This document shows, one piece after another, positions 17,649 to 26,551 of a stretch of DNA of 64,000 nt (position 1 is its first letter; the number at the start of each line of letters is the position of its first letter). The notes under the pieces were generated by a model. The model was not told the origin of the DNA and searched no databases. It was given only the letters and a program-made list of their open reading frames with translations. Made by a program: the position numbers and the translations under genes. Location: the NCBI RefSeq assembly GCF_052076105.1, contig NZ_CP197245.1:1860001-1924000 (forward strand). The letters are read 5' to 3'. Source of the stretch: Tardiphaga sp052076105 (lineage in GTDB: Bacteria; Pseudomonadota; Alphaproteobacteria; Rhizobiales; Xanthobacteraceae).

Positions 17649-18359
17649 ATGCGCTATTCGAAGGAACACAAGCTCGAAACTCACGCGCGGATCGTGAAGA
17701 AGGCTTCCGTGCGTCTGCGCGAAAAGGGCGCGCATGGCATCGGCGTCGCAGATCTCATGAAGGATGCGGGTCTGACCCATGGCGGGTTCTACGCGCATTT
17801 CGATTCGCGCGAGGCGCTGGTGATTGAAGCCTTCGCCTATGCAATGGACCGATCGACCGATCGCTGGCGTCAGCTGGCCGGGCAGGCGGCGCCGGACCAG
17901 CGCCTGGCCACGTTTGTGGACTTCTACCTGTCGCCGCAGCACCGCGACAATCCAGGTCATGGCTGTGCCGTCCCGGCGCTGGGCGCTGAGCTCGCACGCG
18001 AGAGCCCCAAGACGCGCAAGGTGTTTGCTGCCAAGCTCGATCAGATGATCGAGATGATGTCCGAGCAGTTTCATGGCGGACCGAGCAAGTCGGCGCGCAA
18101 ACAGGCGATGGCGGCGCTGGCCACCATGATGGGCACCATCGTGCTCGCCCGCGCCGCCGGCAATGGCGAGTTGTCCGAAGAGCTTTTGAGCGCTGGCCGC
18201 GAGGCTGTGCTCGGGCGTGCTGCAGCGCCGAAGCCTGCTGCGTCCAGCCCTGCAGCGTCCAAGGCTGCAGCGTCCAAGGCTGTGGCTCCCAAGAGCGCGG
18301 CCAGAAAGCCGGCTGCGAAGAAGGCGGTAACCAAGGCCGTATCTGCGGCCAAGAACTGA
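17649..18359 (+). CDS. TetR family regulator with Ala/Lys/Pro-rich C-terminal tail
   Basis: The 236-residue protein has a TetR helix-turn-helix at residues about 10-55 ('VADLMKDAGLTHGGFYAHFDSREALV') and an AefR-like ligand domain to about 185. Its last 46 residues are almost entirely Ala, Lys, Pro, Ser and Val in repeated 'AASKAA' and 'KPAAKKAV' units, similar to histone-H1-like bacterial tails. Such a tail is not part of the TetR fold and could add non-specific DNA contact. The ATG at 17649 starts the normal sequence 'MRYSKEHKLETHARIV'; a TTG at 17634 would add five residues. Palindromes before this gene and before the thiolase gene are candidate targets. Confidence 0.85.
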   Translation: MRYSKEHKLETHARIVKKASVRLREKGAHGIGVADLMKDAGLTHGGFYAHFDSREALVIEAFAYAMDRSTDRWRQLAGQAAPDQRLATFVDFYLSPQHRDNPGHGCAVPALGAELARESPKTRKVFAAKLDQMIEMMSEQFHGGPSKSARKQAMAALATMMGTIVLARAAGNGELSEELLSAGREAVLGRAAAPKPAASSPAASKAAASKAVAPKSAARKPAAKKAVTKAVSAAKN

Positions 18360-18522
18360 TAATTGGCGCGCCGCCTGCGACATTGTCGCGGCGGTGACAT
18401 TCTGACAGGGCGAAACTGCAGCGAGCCTGCAATTTCGCAAATCCGCCGCGCGCACAGGGCCTTTCCAAACGCCAAAAAGCCTGATCAACATCGGGCCAAA
18501 TTTGGCTCCCAGGAGGAAACGC

Positions 18523-20019
18523 ATGCGCACGATCGGACATTTCATCGGCGGCCGTGAGGTCGAAGGCAAGTCAGGGCGTTTCGCCGACGTTTTCGAGCCG
18601 ATGACCGGCGAAGTTCAGGCCAAGGTTGCGCTGGCCAGCAAGGCCGAGATGCGCGCCGCGGTGCTCAATGCCGCCGAGGCGCAGGTTGCCTGGGGCAACA
18701 CCAATCCGCAGCGCCGCGCTCGCGTGCTGATGAAGTTCCTCGAGCTCGCCAACCGCGACTACGACAAGCTGGCCGATTGCCTGGCGCGTGAGCATGGCAA
18801 GACCGTGCCGGACGCCAAGGGCGACATCCAGCGCGGTCTGGAAGTGATCGAGTTTGCCTGCGGCATTCCGCACCTCATGAAGGGCGAATACACCGAAGGC
18901 GCCGGTCCCGGCATCGACATCTATTCGATGCGCCAGGCGCTCGGCGTCGTCGCGGGCATCACGCCATTCAACTTCCCGGCAATGATTCCCATGTGGAAAT
19001 TCGGCCCGGCAATCGCCTGCGGCAACGCCTTCATCCTGAAGCCGTCCGAGCGCGATCCCGGCGTACCGATGATGCTCGCCGCATTGATGATCGAAGCTGG
19101 CCTGCCGCCCGGCGTGCTGAACGTCGTCAACGGCGACAAGGAAGCCGTCGATGCGATCCTCGACGACGAAGACATCAAGGCGGTGGGTTTCGTCGGCTCG
19201 TCGCCGATTGCCCAGTACATCTATGAGCGCGCCGCTGCGACCGGCAAGCGCGCCCAGTGCTTCGGCGGCGCAAAGAACCACGCCATCATCATGCCCGATG
19301 CGGATATGGACCAGACCGTGGATGCGCTGATCGGCGCCGGCTACGGCTCGGCCGGCGAGCGCTGCATGGCGATTTCGGTGGCCGTGCCTGTCGGCAAGAC
19401 CACGGCTGATCGTCTGATGGAAAAGCTCATCCCGCGCGTCGAGAGCCTGAAGATCGGCACCTCCGTGGATCCGTCGGCCGATTTCGGTCCACTGGTGACC
19501 AAGGAAGCCGTCGACCGCGTCAAGAACTACGTCGATATCGGCATCAAGGAAGGCGCCACGCTCGCCGTCGATGGCCGTGGCTTCAAGATGCAGGGCTACG
19601 AGAACGGCTTCTATATGGGTGGTTGTCTGTTCGACAACGTCACCAAGGACATGCGCATCTACAAGGAAGAGATCTTCGGGCCCGTGCTCTCCGTGGTCCG
19701 GGCCCACGATTACGAAGAAGCGCTCGCGCTGCCGTCGGATCATGACTACGGCAACGGCGTTGCGATCTTCACCCGCGATGGTGACGCTGCGCGCGATTTC
19801 GCCGCCAAGGTCAATGTCGGCATGGTTGGCATCAACGTGCCGATCCCGGTGCCGATTGCCTATTACACCTTCGGTGGCTGGAAGAAGTCCGGCTTCGGCG
19901 ATCTCAACCAGCATGGTCCGGATTCGATCCGCTTCTACACCAAGACCAAGACGGTCACCGCGCGCTGGCCATCGGGTGTCAAGGAAGGCGCCGAGTTCTC
20001 GATCCCGTTGATGAAGTAA
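18523..20019 (+). CDS. mmsA: Methylmalonate-semialdehyde dehydrogenase (CoA-acylating)
   Basis: The 498-residue aldehyde dehydrogenase converts (methyl)malonate semialdehyde, NAD+ and CoA to propionyl-CoA or acetyl-CoA with CO2 release, the final step of valine breakdown. Diagnostic segments are 'GVVAGITPFNFPAMIPMWKF', 'CFGGAKNHAIIMPDAD' and the catalytic Cys281 in 'GSAGERCMAIS'. AGGAGG lies a few bases before the ATG at 18523. It heads a plus-strand run with an acyl-CoA dehydrogenase, a 3-hydroxyisobutyryl-CoA hydrolase and mmsB, which makes the valine pathway assignment strong. Confidence 0.95.
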   Translation: MRTIGHFIGGREVEGKSGRFADVFEPMTGEVQAKVALASKAEMRAAVLNAAEAQVAWGNTNPQRRARVLMKFLELANRDYDKLADCLAREHGKTVPDAKGDIQRGLEVIEFACGIPHLMKGEYTEGAGPGIDIYSMRQALGVVAGITPFNFPAMIPMWKFGPAIACGNAFILKPSERDPGVPMMLAALMIEAGLPPGVLNVVNGDKEAVDAILDDEDIKAVGFVGSSPIAQYIYERAAATGKRAQCFGGAKNHAIIMPDADMDQTVDALIGAGYGSAGERCMAISVAVPVGKTTADRLMEKLIPRVESLKIGTSVDPSADFGPLVTKEAVDRVKNYVDIGIKEGATLAVDGRGFKMQGYENGFYMGGCLFDNVTKDMRIYKEEIFGPVLSVVRAHDYEEALALPSDHDYGNGVAIFTRDGDAARDFAAKVNVGMVGINVPIPVPIAYYTFGGWKKSGFGDLNQHGPDSIRFYTKTKTVTARWPSGVKEGAEFSIPLMK

Positions 20020-20030
20020 GACGACACAAG

Positions 20031-20074
20031 CGGCCCGGCGCACCCCATGGGTGGTGAGCCGGGCCGTTTCGCTT
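20031..20074 (+). terminator. Hairpin between mmsA and acyl-CoA dehydrogenase genes
   Basis: Perfect nine-base arms CGGCCCGGC and GCCGGGCCG enclose an 18-base loop and are followed by TTTCGCTT. It could be a weak terminator or an intra-operon attenuating hairpin. Confidence 0.45.
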
Positions 20075-20106
20075 CCCGCTGATCAGCAATCAACAAGAAG
20101 GGCGTG

Positions 20107-21252
20107 ATGCAATTCGCTCTCGATGAGGAACAGACCGCCGTTCGCGACATGGCGCGCGAATTTGCGGCGGAAAAGATCGCTCCCTTTGCGCTCAAATGGG
20201 ACGAGGACAAGCATTTCCCCAAAGAGGTGATGCGCGAGGCCGCGCTGCTCGGCATGGGCGGCATTTACATTCGTGATGATGTCGGCGGTTCCGCGCTGAC
20301 GCGTTTCGACGCCGCGCTGATTTTCGAGGCGCTGGCGACTGGCTGCCCGACAACCTCGGCCTTCATCTCGATCCACAACATGGCGTCGTGGATGATTGAT
20401 TCATATGGCAGCGAAACGCAGCGCCAGAAGTGGCTGCCGCGACTTTGCACCATGGAGCTGCTCGCGAGCTATTGCCTGACTGAACCCGGCTCAGGGTCGG
20501 ATGCAGCAGCGCTGCGCACGCGTGCTTTCGTGGACGGCGACCACTATGTGCTCAATGGCCAGAAGCAATTCATCTCCGGGGCCGGCGATACCGACATCTA
20601 TGTCGTGATGGTGCGCACCGGTGGCGAGGGTGCCGGCGGCGTCTCGACCATCGTGGTGGAGGCCGGCACGCCCGGTCTGTCGTTCGGTAACAACGAACGC
20701 AAGATGGGCTGGAACGCGCAGCCGACACGCGCGGTGATCTTCGAAAATTGCCGGGTGCCGATCGCCAACCGGCTCGGCGATGAAGGCATCGGTTTCAAGA
20801 TCGCCATGGCCGGCCTCGACGGTGGTCGTCTCAACATCGCGGCGTGTTCGCTTGGCGGTGCGCAGTCCGCGCTGGACAAGTCGCTGAGCTACATGAAAGA
20901 GCGCAAGGCGTTCGGCAAGCGGCTCGACGAATTCCAGGCGCTGCAGTTCCGTGTCGCCGACATGGCGACCGAACTGGAAGCCGCGCGCACTTTCCTGTGG
21001 CGCGCTGCTGCCGCGCTGGATCGCAAGGACGCCGATGCCGGTATGCTTTGCGCCATGGCCAAGCGCTTCGGCACCGATATCGGTTTCGAGGTGGCCAACG
21101 AGGCGCTGCAGCTGCATGGCGGCTATGGCTATCTCGCCGAATACGGTGTCGAGAAGATCGTGCGCGATTTGCGCGTGCACCAGATCCTCGAAGGCACCAA
21201 TGAAATCATGCGGCTGATCGTGTCGCGCAAATTGATCGAGGGCGCGCGATGA
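20107..21252 (+). CDS. Acyl-CoA dehydrogenase (probable isobutyryl-CoA dehydrogenase)
   Basis: This is a 381-residue flavin-dependent acyl-CoA dehydrogenase. It has the family segments 'YCLTEPGSGSDAAALRT', 'QFISGAGDTDIYVVMVRT' and 'LQLHGGYGYLAEYGVEKIVRD', and the catalytic glutamate (about Glu362) in 'LEGTNEIMRL'. Position between mmsA and the 3-hydroxyisobutyryl-CoA hydrolase points to isobutyryl-CoA oxidation to methacrylyl-CoA, an assignment from context rather than from substrate-pocket residues. The stop codon overlaps the next start in ATGA, so the two are translationally coupled. Confidence 0.9.
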   Translation: MQFALDEEQTAVRDMAREFAAEKIAPFALKWDEDKHFPKEVMREAALLGMGGIYIRDDVGGSALTRFDAALIFEALATGCPTTSAFISIHNMASWMIDSYGSETQRQKWLPRLCTMELLASYCLTEPGSGSDAAALRTRAFVDGDHYVLNGQKQFISGAGDTDIYVVMVRTGGEGAGGVSTIVVEAGTPGLSFGNNERKMGWNAQPTRAVIFENCRVPIANRLGDEGIGFKIAMAGLDGGRLNIAACSLGGAQSALDKSLSYMKERKAFGKRLDEFQALQFRVADMATELEAARTFLWRAAAALDRKDADAGMLCAMAKRFGTDIGFEVANEALQLHGGYGYLAEYGVEKIVRDLRVHQILEGTNEIMRLIVSRKLIEGAR

Positions 21253-22319
21253 GTTCGGACGTTGTGACCGAGGCCGGCGACCTGATCGTCGCACGCGAAG
21301 GCGCGGCCGGTGTGATCCGCCTGAACCGGCCGAAGGCGCTGAATGCGCTGACGCTGGAGATGACCCGCGAGATTGCAATGGCGCTCGATGCCTTCGAAGC
21401 CGATCCAAAAGTTGCGCTGATCATTCTGGAAGGTGCAGGCGAACGCGGGCTTTGTGCCGGCGGCGATATCCGCGGTCTCTATGAGAGCGCCAGGGTCAAA
21501 GGCGATCTCGGCAAGATCTTCTGGCGCGAGGAGTATATCGTCAACGCGCGGATCGCGAAATTCCCGAAGCCCTATGTGGCCTATATGGACGGCTTCGTGA
21601 TGGGCGGCGGCGTCGGTCTGGCTGGCCATGCCAGCCACCGTATCGTGACCGAGAAGACCCGGATGGCGATGCCCGAAGTGGGCCTCGGCTTCTTCCCGGA
21701 TGTCGGTGGCACATGGCTTCTGTCGCGCGCGCCGGGCGAACTCGGGACGTATTACGGTCTGACCGGACTGACGGCAAATGGTGCCGATGCGCTTGCTGCA
21801 CATATGGCGGACGTCCTGATCGACACCGTCAATTGGCCGGCATTGCGCGAGGCGTTGACAAAGCTGTCGGCGGGCGCCGATGCAGCGTCGGTGATGACGA
21901 CACTTAGGAAGTTTGCAGCTCCGGAACAAACCGGTCCAGTCACGGCGCAGCGTGCGCTGATCGATCGCGCTTTCGCCCATGACAGCGTCGAGGAGATCGT
22001 GGCTGCGCTTGAGCAGGACGGTTCGGAGTTTGCGCTGGCGACACTCAAGGCCATGTCCGACAAATCGCCGCGCGGCCTCAAGGTCACCTTGAAGCTGCTG
22101 CGGCTCGCGCGCGCGTCAAAATCGCTCGAGGAGTGCCTGTCGCGCGAATATCTCGCGGCGCTCGAGGTGTTCGATAGCGCCGACTTCGTCGAGGGCGTGC
22201 GCGCGGCCATCATCGACAAGGATCGCAATCCGAAATGGCGGCCGCCGGATCTCAAGGGCGTGACGCCGGAGATCGTCGCGCGCTATCTCGCGCCGCGCGA
22301 CGTTGCGCTGACCTTCTGA
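21249..22319 (+). CDS. 3-hydroxyisobutyryl-CoA hydrolase (crotonase family)
   Basis: At 356 residues this is longer than ordinary enoyl-CoA hydratases. It carries the hydrolase-type signature 'RGLCAGGDIRGLYESARVKG' and the later 'GFVMGGGVGLAGHASHRIVT' and 'MPEVGLGFFPDVGGTWLLSR'. These, with the ECH_2-type C-terminal region, mark the 3-hydroxyisobutyryl-CoA hydrolase group. It releases CoA from 3-hydroxyisobutyryl-CoA, giving the substrate of mmsB encoded next. The start overlaps the stop of the dehydrogenase gene. Confidence 0.88.
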   Translation: MSSDVVTEAGDLIVAREGAAGVIRLNRPKALNALTLEMTREIAMALDAFEADPKVALIILEGAGERGLCAGGDIRGLYESARVKGDLGKIFWREEYIVNARIAKFPKPYVAYMDGFVMGGGVGLAGHASHRIVTEKTRMAMPEVGLGFFPDVGGTWLLSRAPGELGTYYGLTGLTANGADALAAHMADVLIDTVNWPALREALTKLSAGADAASVMTTLRKFAAPEQTGPVTAQRALIDRAFAHDSVEEIVAALEQDGSEFALATLKAMSDKSPRGLKVTLKLLRLARASKSLEECLSREYLAALEVFDSADFVEGVRAAIIDKDRNPKWRPPDLKGVTPEIVARYLAPRDVALTF

Positions 22320-22381
22320 ACGAAAGTTGGATTTCGCTGTTTTCATCAGGCTTTAAAAACAAACAATCACGAGGGCAGGAC

Positions 22382-23269
22382 ATGACCAGCATTGCATTCA
22401 TCGGTCTCGGCAATATGGGTGGCCCGATGGCCGCCAATCTCGTCAAGGCAGGCCACAAGGTGACGGGCTTTGACCTCGTCGAGGCTTCCCGCGCGCAGGC
22501 GAAGGCCGATGGTCTGACCATTGCTGACAAGGCGGTCGATGCCGTGAAGGGAGCCGATGTCATCATCACCATGCTGCCGGCCGGCAAGCATGTGGTGTCG
22601 GTCTGGAGCGAGGTCATTCCTGCCGCCAGCAAGGGCGCGCTGATGATCGATTGTTCGACCATCGATGTGGAAAGCGCACGCAAGGCGCATGAACTGGCGG
22701 CTGCGCAGAAGCTACCATCGGTCGATGCGCCGGTCTCGGGTGGCACCGGTGGTGCCAAGGGCGCGACACTGACCTTCATGGCCGGCGGCGATTCCAAGGC
22801 TTTTGCCTCAGCCAAGCCGGTCCTCGAAGCCATGGGCAAGAAGATCGTTCATTGCGGCGATGCCGGCGCGGGGCAGGCGGCCAAGATCTGCAACAACATG
22901 ATTCTTGGCATTTCCATGATCGGCGTCAGTGAAGCCTTCGTGCTCGCCGAGAAGCTCGGTCTGTCACATCAGGCGCTGTTCGATGTGGCGTCGACCTCGT
23001 CGGGCCAGTGCTGGTCGCTGACGACTTATTGCCCGGTGCCGGGTCCGGTGCCGACATCGCCGGCCAACAACGAATACAAGCCCGGCTTTGCCGCGGCGCT
23101 GATGCTCAAGGACCTCAGGCTGTCGCAGGAGGCCGCGAAAGCCGCCGGCGCCTGGACGCCGCTCGGCGCCCATGCCGAGAGCATCTATGAGACCTACGAG
23201 AAGGAAGGTCATGGCGGTGACGATTTCTCCGGGATCATTCATCACCTCAGGCATCTGATGCCGAAATAG
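22382..23269 (+). CDS. mmsB: 3-hydroxyisobutyrate dehydrogenase
   Basis: The 295-residue protein oxidises 3-hydroxyisobutyrate to methylmalonate semialdehyde with NAD+. It shows the Rossmann motif 'FIGLGNMGGPMAANLVKAGH', the substrate-binding 'DAPVSGGTGGAKGATL' and the catalytic Lys168 in 'GAGQAAKICNNM'. The start at 22382 follows AGGGCAGGAC. Its product feeds MmsA, encoded three genes upstream, completing the distal valine route. Confidence 0.94.
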   Translation: MTSIAFIGLGNMGGPMAANLVKAGHKVTGFDLVEASRAQAKADGLTIADKAVDAVKGADVIITMLPAGKHVVSVWSEVIPAASKGALMIDCSTIDVESARKAHELAAAQKLPSVDAPVSGGTGGAKGATLTFMAGGDSKAFASAKPVLEAMGKKIVHCGDAGAGQAAKICNNMILGISMIGVSEAFVLAEKLGLSHQALFDVASTSSGQCWSLTTYCPVPGPVPTSPANNEYKPGFAAALMLKDLRLSQEAAKAAGAWTPLGAHAESIYETYEKEGHGGDDFSGIIHHLRHLMPK

Positions 23270-23283
23270 CAGAAGGCGTCGGC

Positions 23284-25026
23284 ATGACCACGTTCAAGCA
23301 GGCCCGCGCCTTTCTCCTCGAACACCGCACCGACTACGCCACTGCCGTTGCCGGCTTTCGCTGGCCCGATCCGGTCGATTTCAACTGGGCGCTCGACTGG
23401 TTCGACGCCGAACTTGCTCGTGATCCCGTCAGCAAGGACCGGACCGCGCTCTGGATCGTCGATGCGGCCGCCAGCCGCGAGACCAGGCTGTCGTTCGAGG
23501 TGCTGTCGCGCCGTTCCAATCAGGTTGCCAATTTCCTGCGCGCGCAGGGTCTGAAGCGCGGCGACCATCTGTTGTTGCTGCTCGGCAATGTGGTGCCGCT
23601 GTGGGAGACCATGCTGGCGGCGATCAAGCTTGGCGTCGTCATCATTCCCGCCACCACGCTGCTGACCCCGGATGAATTGCAGGACCGGCTCGACCGCGGG
23701 CGCGCGAGGCTTGTGGTGGCGGCAGAGGATCAGGTCGCCAAGTTCGGCAGCCTGAAGACCGAAGGCATCGGGCAGATTGTCGTCAACGCCGCATCGCCTC
23801 ACGACGGCTGGCTGGCTTTCGAGACCTCAGCCGAATTCCCCGACACATTCACGCCGGATGGCCCGACAAGGGCCGACGATCCGATGCTGCTCTATTTCAC
23901 CTCGGGCACCACGGCGAAGCCGAAGCTGGTCCGGCACAGCCAGCGCAGCTATCCGGTCGGCGGGCTCTCGACCATGTTCTGGATCGGGCTGCAGCCGGGT
24001 GACGTGCATCTCAACATTTCCTCGCCGGGCTGGGCCAAGCATGCCTGGAGCTGCTTCTTTGCGCCATGGAACGCCGGCGCCACAGTGTTCGTCGTCAACC
24101 AGCCGCGCTTCGATGCCAAGGGTCTGCTGGCCACCATCGGACGTTGCGGAGTGACCACGCTCTGCGCGCCGCCGACCGTGTGGCGGCTGTTCATTCAGGA
24201 GAAGCTGGCCAGCTTCAAGGTCGCCTTGCGCGAGGTGTGCGGCGCCGGCGAACCGCTCAATCCGGAAGTGATCGATCAGGTCAAGGCGGCCTGGGGCCTG
24301 ACCATTCGCGACGGCTACGGCCAGACCGAGACCACAGCGCTGGCCGGCAATTCGCCGGGCCAGATCGTCAAGGTCGGCTCCATGGGCCGTCCGCTGCCGG
24401 GCTACATGGTCCGTGTTGTCGACGCCGATGGTAATCCGGCGAAGGAGGGCGAGGTCAGTCTCGTGCTCGGCGCCGATCGTCCGGCCGGACTGATGCAGGG
24501 CTATCAGGCCGAAGACGGTAGCGTCAGCGGTGCAAGCGGTGAGATCTATCGCAGCGGCGACGTCGTATTTGCCGACGACGACGGTTATCTCACTTTCGTC
24601 GGTCGCTCCGACGACGTGTTCAAATCCTCGGACTATCGCATCAGCCCCTTCGAACTGGAGAGTATCCTGCTCGAACATGACGCCGTGGCCGAGGCTGCCA
24701 TTGTGCCGAGCCCCGATCCGATCCGGCTCGCCATCCCGAAGGCCTATGTGTTGCTGATCGGCGATACCGCGCCCTCGAAAGCGACGGCGCTGTCGATCTA
24801 TCAGCATCTGCATGTGCGTCTGGCGCCGTTCAAACGGATACGTCGGATCGAGTTCGTGACCGAGCTGCCGAAGACGATTTCGGGCAAGATTCGCAGGGTC
24901 CATCTGCGGCGGCTCGAACATGCCGACGATCGCAGCGATCCCTTGCGCGGCGTCGAGTTTCGCGAAGAGGATTTCCCGGAATTGCAGGCACTCCGCGCCG
25001 CGGGATCGCAAGAAGGCGAGCGGTAA
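23284..25026 (+). CDS. AMP-binding acyl-CoA synthetase
   Basis: The 580-residue adenylate-forming ligase has motif A3 'LLYFTSGTTAKPKLVRHSQR', A5 'GYGQTETTA', A7 'YRSGDVVF', the hinge 'GRSDDVFKSSDYRISPFELE' and the C-terminal catalytic lysine in 'KTISGKIRRV'. It activates a carboxylic acid to its CoA thioester. The medium-chain/acetoacetyl-like layout does not identify the acid. Fifteen bases separate it from mmsB, so it may supply CoA esters of branched acids to this cluster. Confidence 0.9.
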   Translation: MTTFKQARAFLLEHRTDYATAVAGFRWPDPVDFNWALDWFDAELARDPVSKDRTALWIVDAAASRETRLSFEVLSRRSNQVANFLRAQGLKRGDHLLLLLGNVVPLWETMLAAIKLGVVIIPATTLLTPDELQDRLDRGRARLVVAAEDQVAKFGSLKTEGIGQIVVNAASPHDGWLAFETSAEFPDTFTPDGPTRADDPMLLYFTSGTTAKPKLVRHSQRSYPVGGLSTMFWIGLQPGDVHLNISSPGWAKHAWSCFFAPWNAGATVFVVNQPRFDAKGLLATIGRCGVTTLCAPPTVWRLFIQEKLASFKVALREVCGAGEPLNPEVIDQVKAAWGLTIRDGYGQTETTALAGNSPGQIVKVGSMGRPLPGYMVRVVDADGNPAKEGEVSLVLGADRPAGLMQGYQAEDGSVSGASGEIYRSGDVVFADDDGYLTFVGRSDDVFKSSDYRISPFELESILLEHDAVAEAAIVPSPDPIRLAIPKAYVLLIGDTAPSKATALSIYQHLHVRLAPFKRIRRIEFVTELPKTISGKIRRVHLRRLEHADDRSDPLRGVEFREEDFPELQALRAAGSQEGER

Positions 25027-25132
25027 TTTATGGCGTTTTGCATGGCTGCAGCGCACAATTTCGCTTGGCGTCAGGGTGTCTGCTGTGGAATCTGCACCCG
25101 CAACGCATGTGGATTTTGAGGACTGAGACTGA

Positions 25133-25594
25133 ATGAGCGCGATGATTGAACGTGATGCCTATATCGCCATGGTGGGCAAGGAAGTTGGCATTTCCGAATG
25201 GCACCTCGTGGATCAGGCGCGCATCGATGCTTTTGCGAGTGCCACCGAAGATCACCAGTTCATCCATGTCGATCCCGCGCGTGCGCGCGAAACGCCGTTC
25301 GGCACGACGATCGCTCATGGCTTCCTGACCATGTCGCTGCTGTCGGTGTTTTCCTATGAGGCGCTGCCCAAGCTGGCCGATGTCGCCATGGGCGTGAACT
25401 ACGGCACCGACAAGATGCGGTTCGTGTCGCCGGTGAAAGCGGGCGTTCGCGTGCGCGGCCGCTTTACGCTGATCGAGGCGACGTTGCGCAAGCCGAAGGA
25501 ATTGTTCACACGCACCAATGTGACCGTCGAGATCGAAGGCGAGGACAAGCCGGCATTGGTCGCCGACTGGCTCGGCCTTGTCTATTTCAATTGA
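25133..25594 (+). CDS. MaoC family dehydratase
   Basis: This is a 153-residue single hotdog-fold protein. It carries the MaoC/R-hydratase pattern 'DAFASATEDHQFIHVDPARA' followed by 'FGTTIAHGFLTMSLLSVF', where the Asp and His are the hydratase dyad. It would hydrate a 2-enoyl-CoA. The gene is followed 12 bases later by a short-chain dehydrogenase, a common pairing that suggests sequential hydration and oxidation. Confidence 0.88.
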   Translation: MSAMIERDAYIAMVGKEVGISEWHLVDQARIDAFASATEDHQFIHVDPARARETPFGTTIAHGFLTMSLLSVFSYEALPKLADVAMGVNYGTDKMRFVSPVKAGVRVRGRFTLIEATLRKPKELFTRTNVTVEIEGEDKPALVADWLGLVYFN

Positions 25595-25606
25595 GGAGAG
25601 TTCCAA

Positions 25607-26524
25607 ATGACCATTCGATTTGACGGCCGCGTCGCCATCGTCACCGGCGCCGGCAATGGACTGGGCCGCGCCCATGCGCTCGGCCTTGCGAAGCTCGGCG
25701 CCAAGGTCGTTGTCAACGATTTCGGCGGCGCGCGCGATGGCACCGGCGGATCGATGACGGCGGCGGAGTCCGTTGTCGAGGAAATCCGTGCGGCCGGCGG
25801 TACGGCCATGGCCGATGGCGCGGATGTCTCGAATTTCGAGCAGGTCCAGGCGATGGTCGACAAGGCCACGAAGGATTGGGGCAGCGTCGATCTGATGTGC
25901 GCCAATGCCGGAATCCTCCGCGACAAATCCTTCGCCAAGATGGAGCTTGCCGATTTCGCCAAGGTGCTGGATGTGCATCTCACCGGCACCTTCTATTGCT
26001 GCAAGGCCGTGTGGGAAGGCATGCGCGCCCGCAACTATGGCCGTATCGTGCTCACCACCTCGTCGTCGGGTCTGTATGGCAATTTCGGTCAGGCCAATTA
26101 CGGCGCGGCCAAGACCGGCATGGTCGGTCTGATGAATGTGCTCGCCGAGGAAGGTCGCAAGACCGACATTCGCGTCAACATCGTGTCGCCGACGGCTGCA
26201 ACCCGCATGACCGAAGAATTGCTGCCCGCGCAGGCGCTGCAACTGATGAAGCCGGAAGCGATCACGCCGGCCGTCGAATATCTCCTGAGCGAGAATGCGC
26301 CGACCAAGACCATCATGGGCGCCGGTGCAGGTTCCTTTGCGGTCATCAGTATCCTCGAAAGCGAAGGCGTCAATTTCGCCGAAGCTGACTGGAGCCCGGA
26401 CACGATTGCCGCGCATTTCGCTGACATCAGTGATATGTCGAAGGCCAAGGCGCTGGAAGGCGCTTTCCATCAGACCCAGAAGTATGTCGGGCAGGCCGCC
26501 ACGCGCTTGGGCGTGAAGGTCTGA
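25607..26524 (+). CDS. SDR family oxidoreductase (3-hydroxyacyl-CoA dehydrogenase-like)
   Basis: This 305-residue short-chain dehydrogenase has the cofactor motif 'VTGAGNGLGRAHALGLAKLG', 'CANAGILRD', the catalytic Ser in 'TTSSSGLYGNFGQ' and the YxxxK in 'NYGAAKTGMVGL'. It is longer than classical SDRs and resembles the (3R)-hydroxyacyl-CoA dehydrogenase modules of peroxisomal multifunctional enzymes, which pair with MaoC hydratases. The upstream MaoC gene fits that. GAGGAG lies eight bases before the start. Confidence 0.88.
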   Translation: MTIRFDGRVAIVTGAGNGLGRAHALGLAKLGAKVVVNDFGGARDGTGGSMTAAESVVEEIRAAGGTAMADGADVSNFEQVQAMVDKATKDWGSVDLMCANAGILRDKSFAKMELADFAKVLDVHLTGTFYCCKAVWEGMRARNYGRIVLTTSSSGLYGNFGQANYGAAKTGMVGLMNVLAEEGRKTDIRVNIVSPTAATRMTEELLPAQALQLMKPEAITPAVEYLLSENAPTKTIMGAGAGSFAVISILESEGVNFAEADWSPDTIAAHFADISDMSKAKALEGAFHQTQKYVGQAATRLGVKV

Positions 26525-26551
26525 CCGGCGGCTTCGCCACTACGTGAGACC

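Noticed and set aside
18571..20043. 490-codon frame opposite mmsA
   Set aside because: It is an exact antisense shadow of a strongly conserved dehydrogenase; its translation is His/Asp/Arg-rich low-quality sequence with no family signature.
25028..26470. 480-codon frame opposite the MaoC and SDR genes
   Set aside because: Antisense shadow spanning two real genes and their spacer; no recognisable domain.
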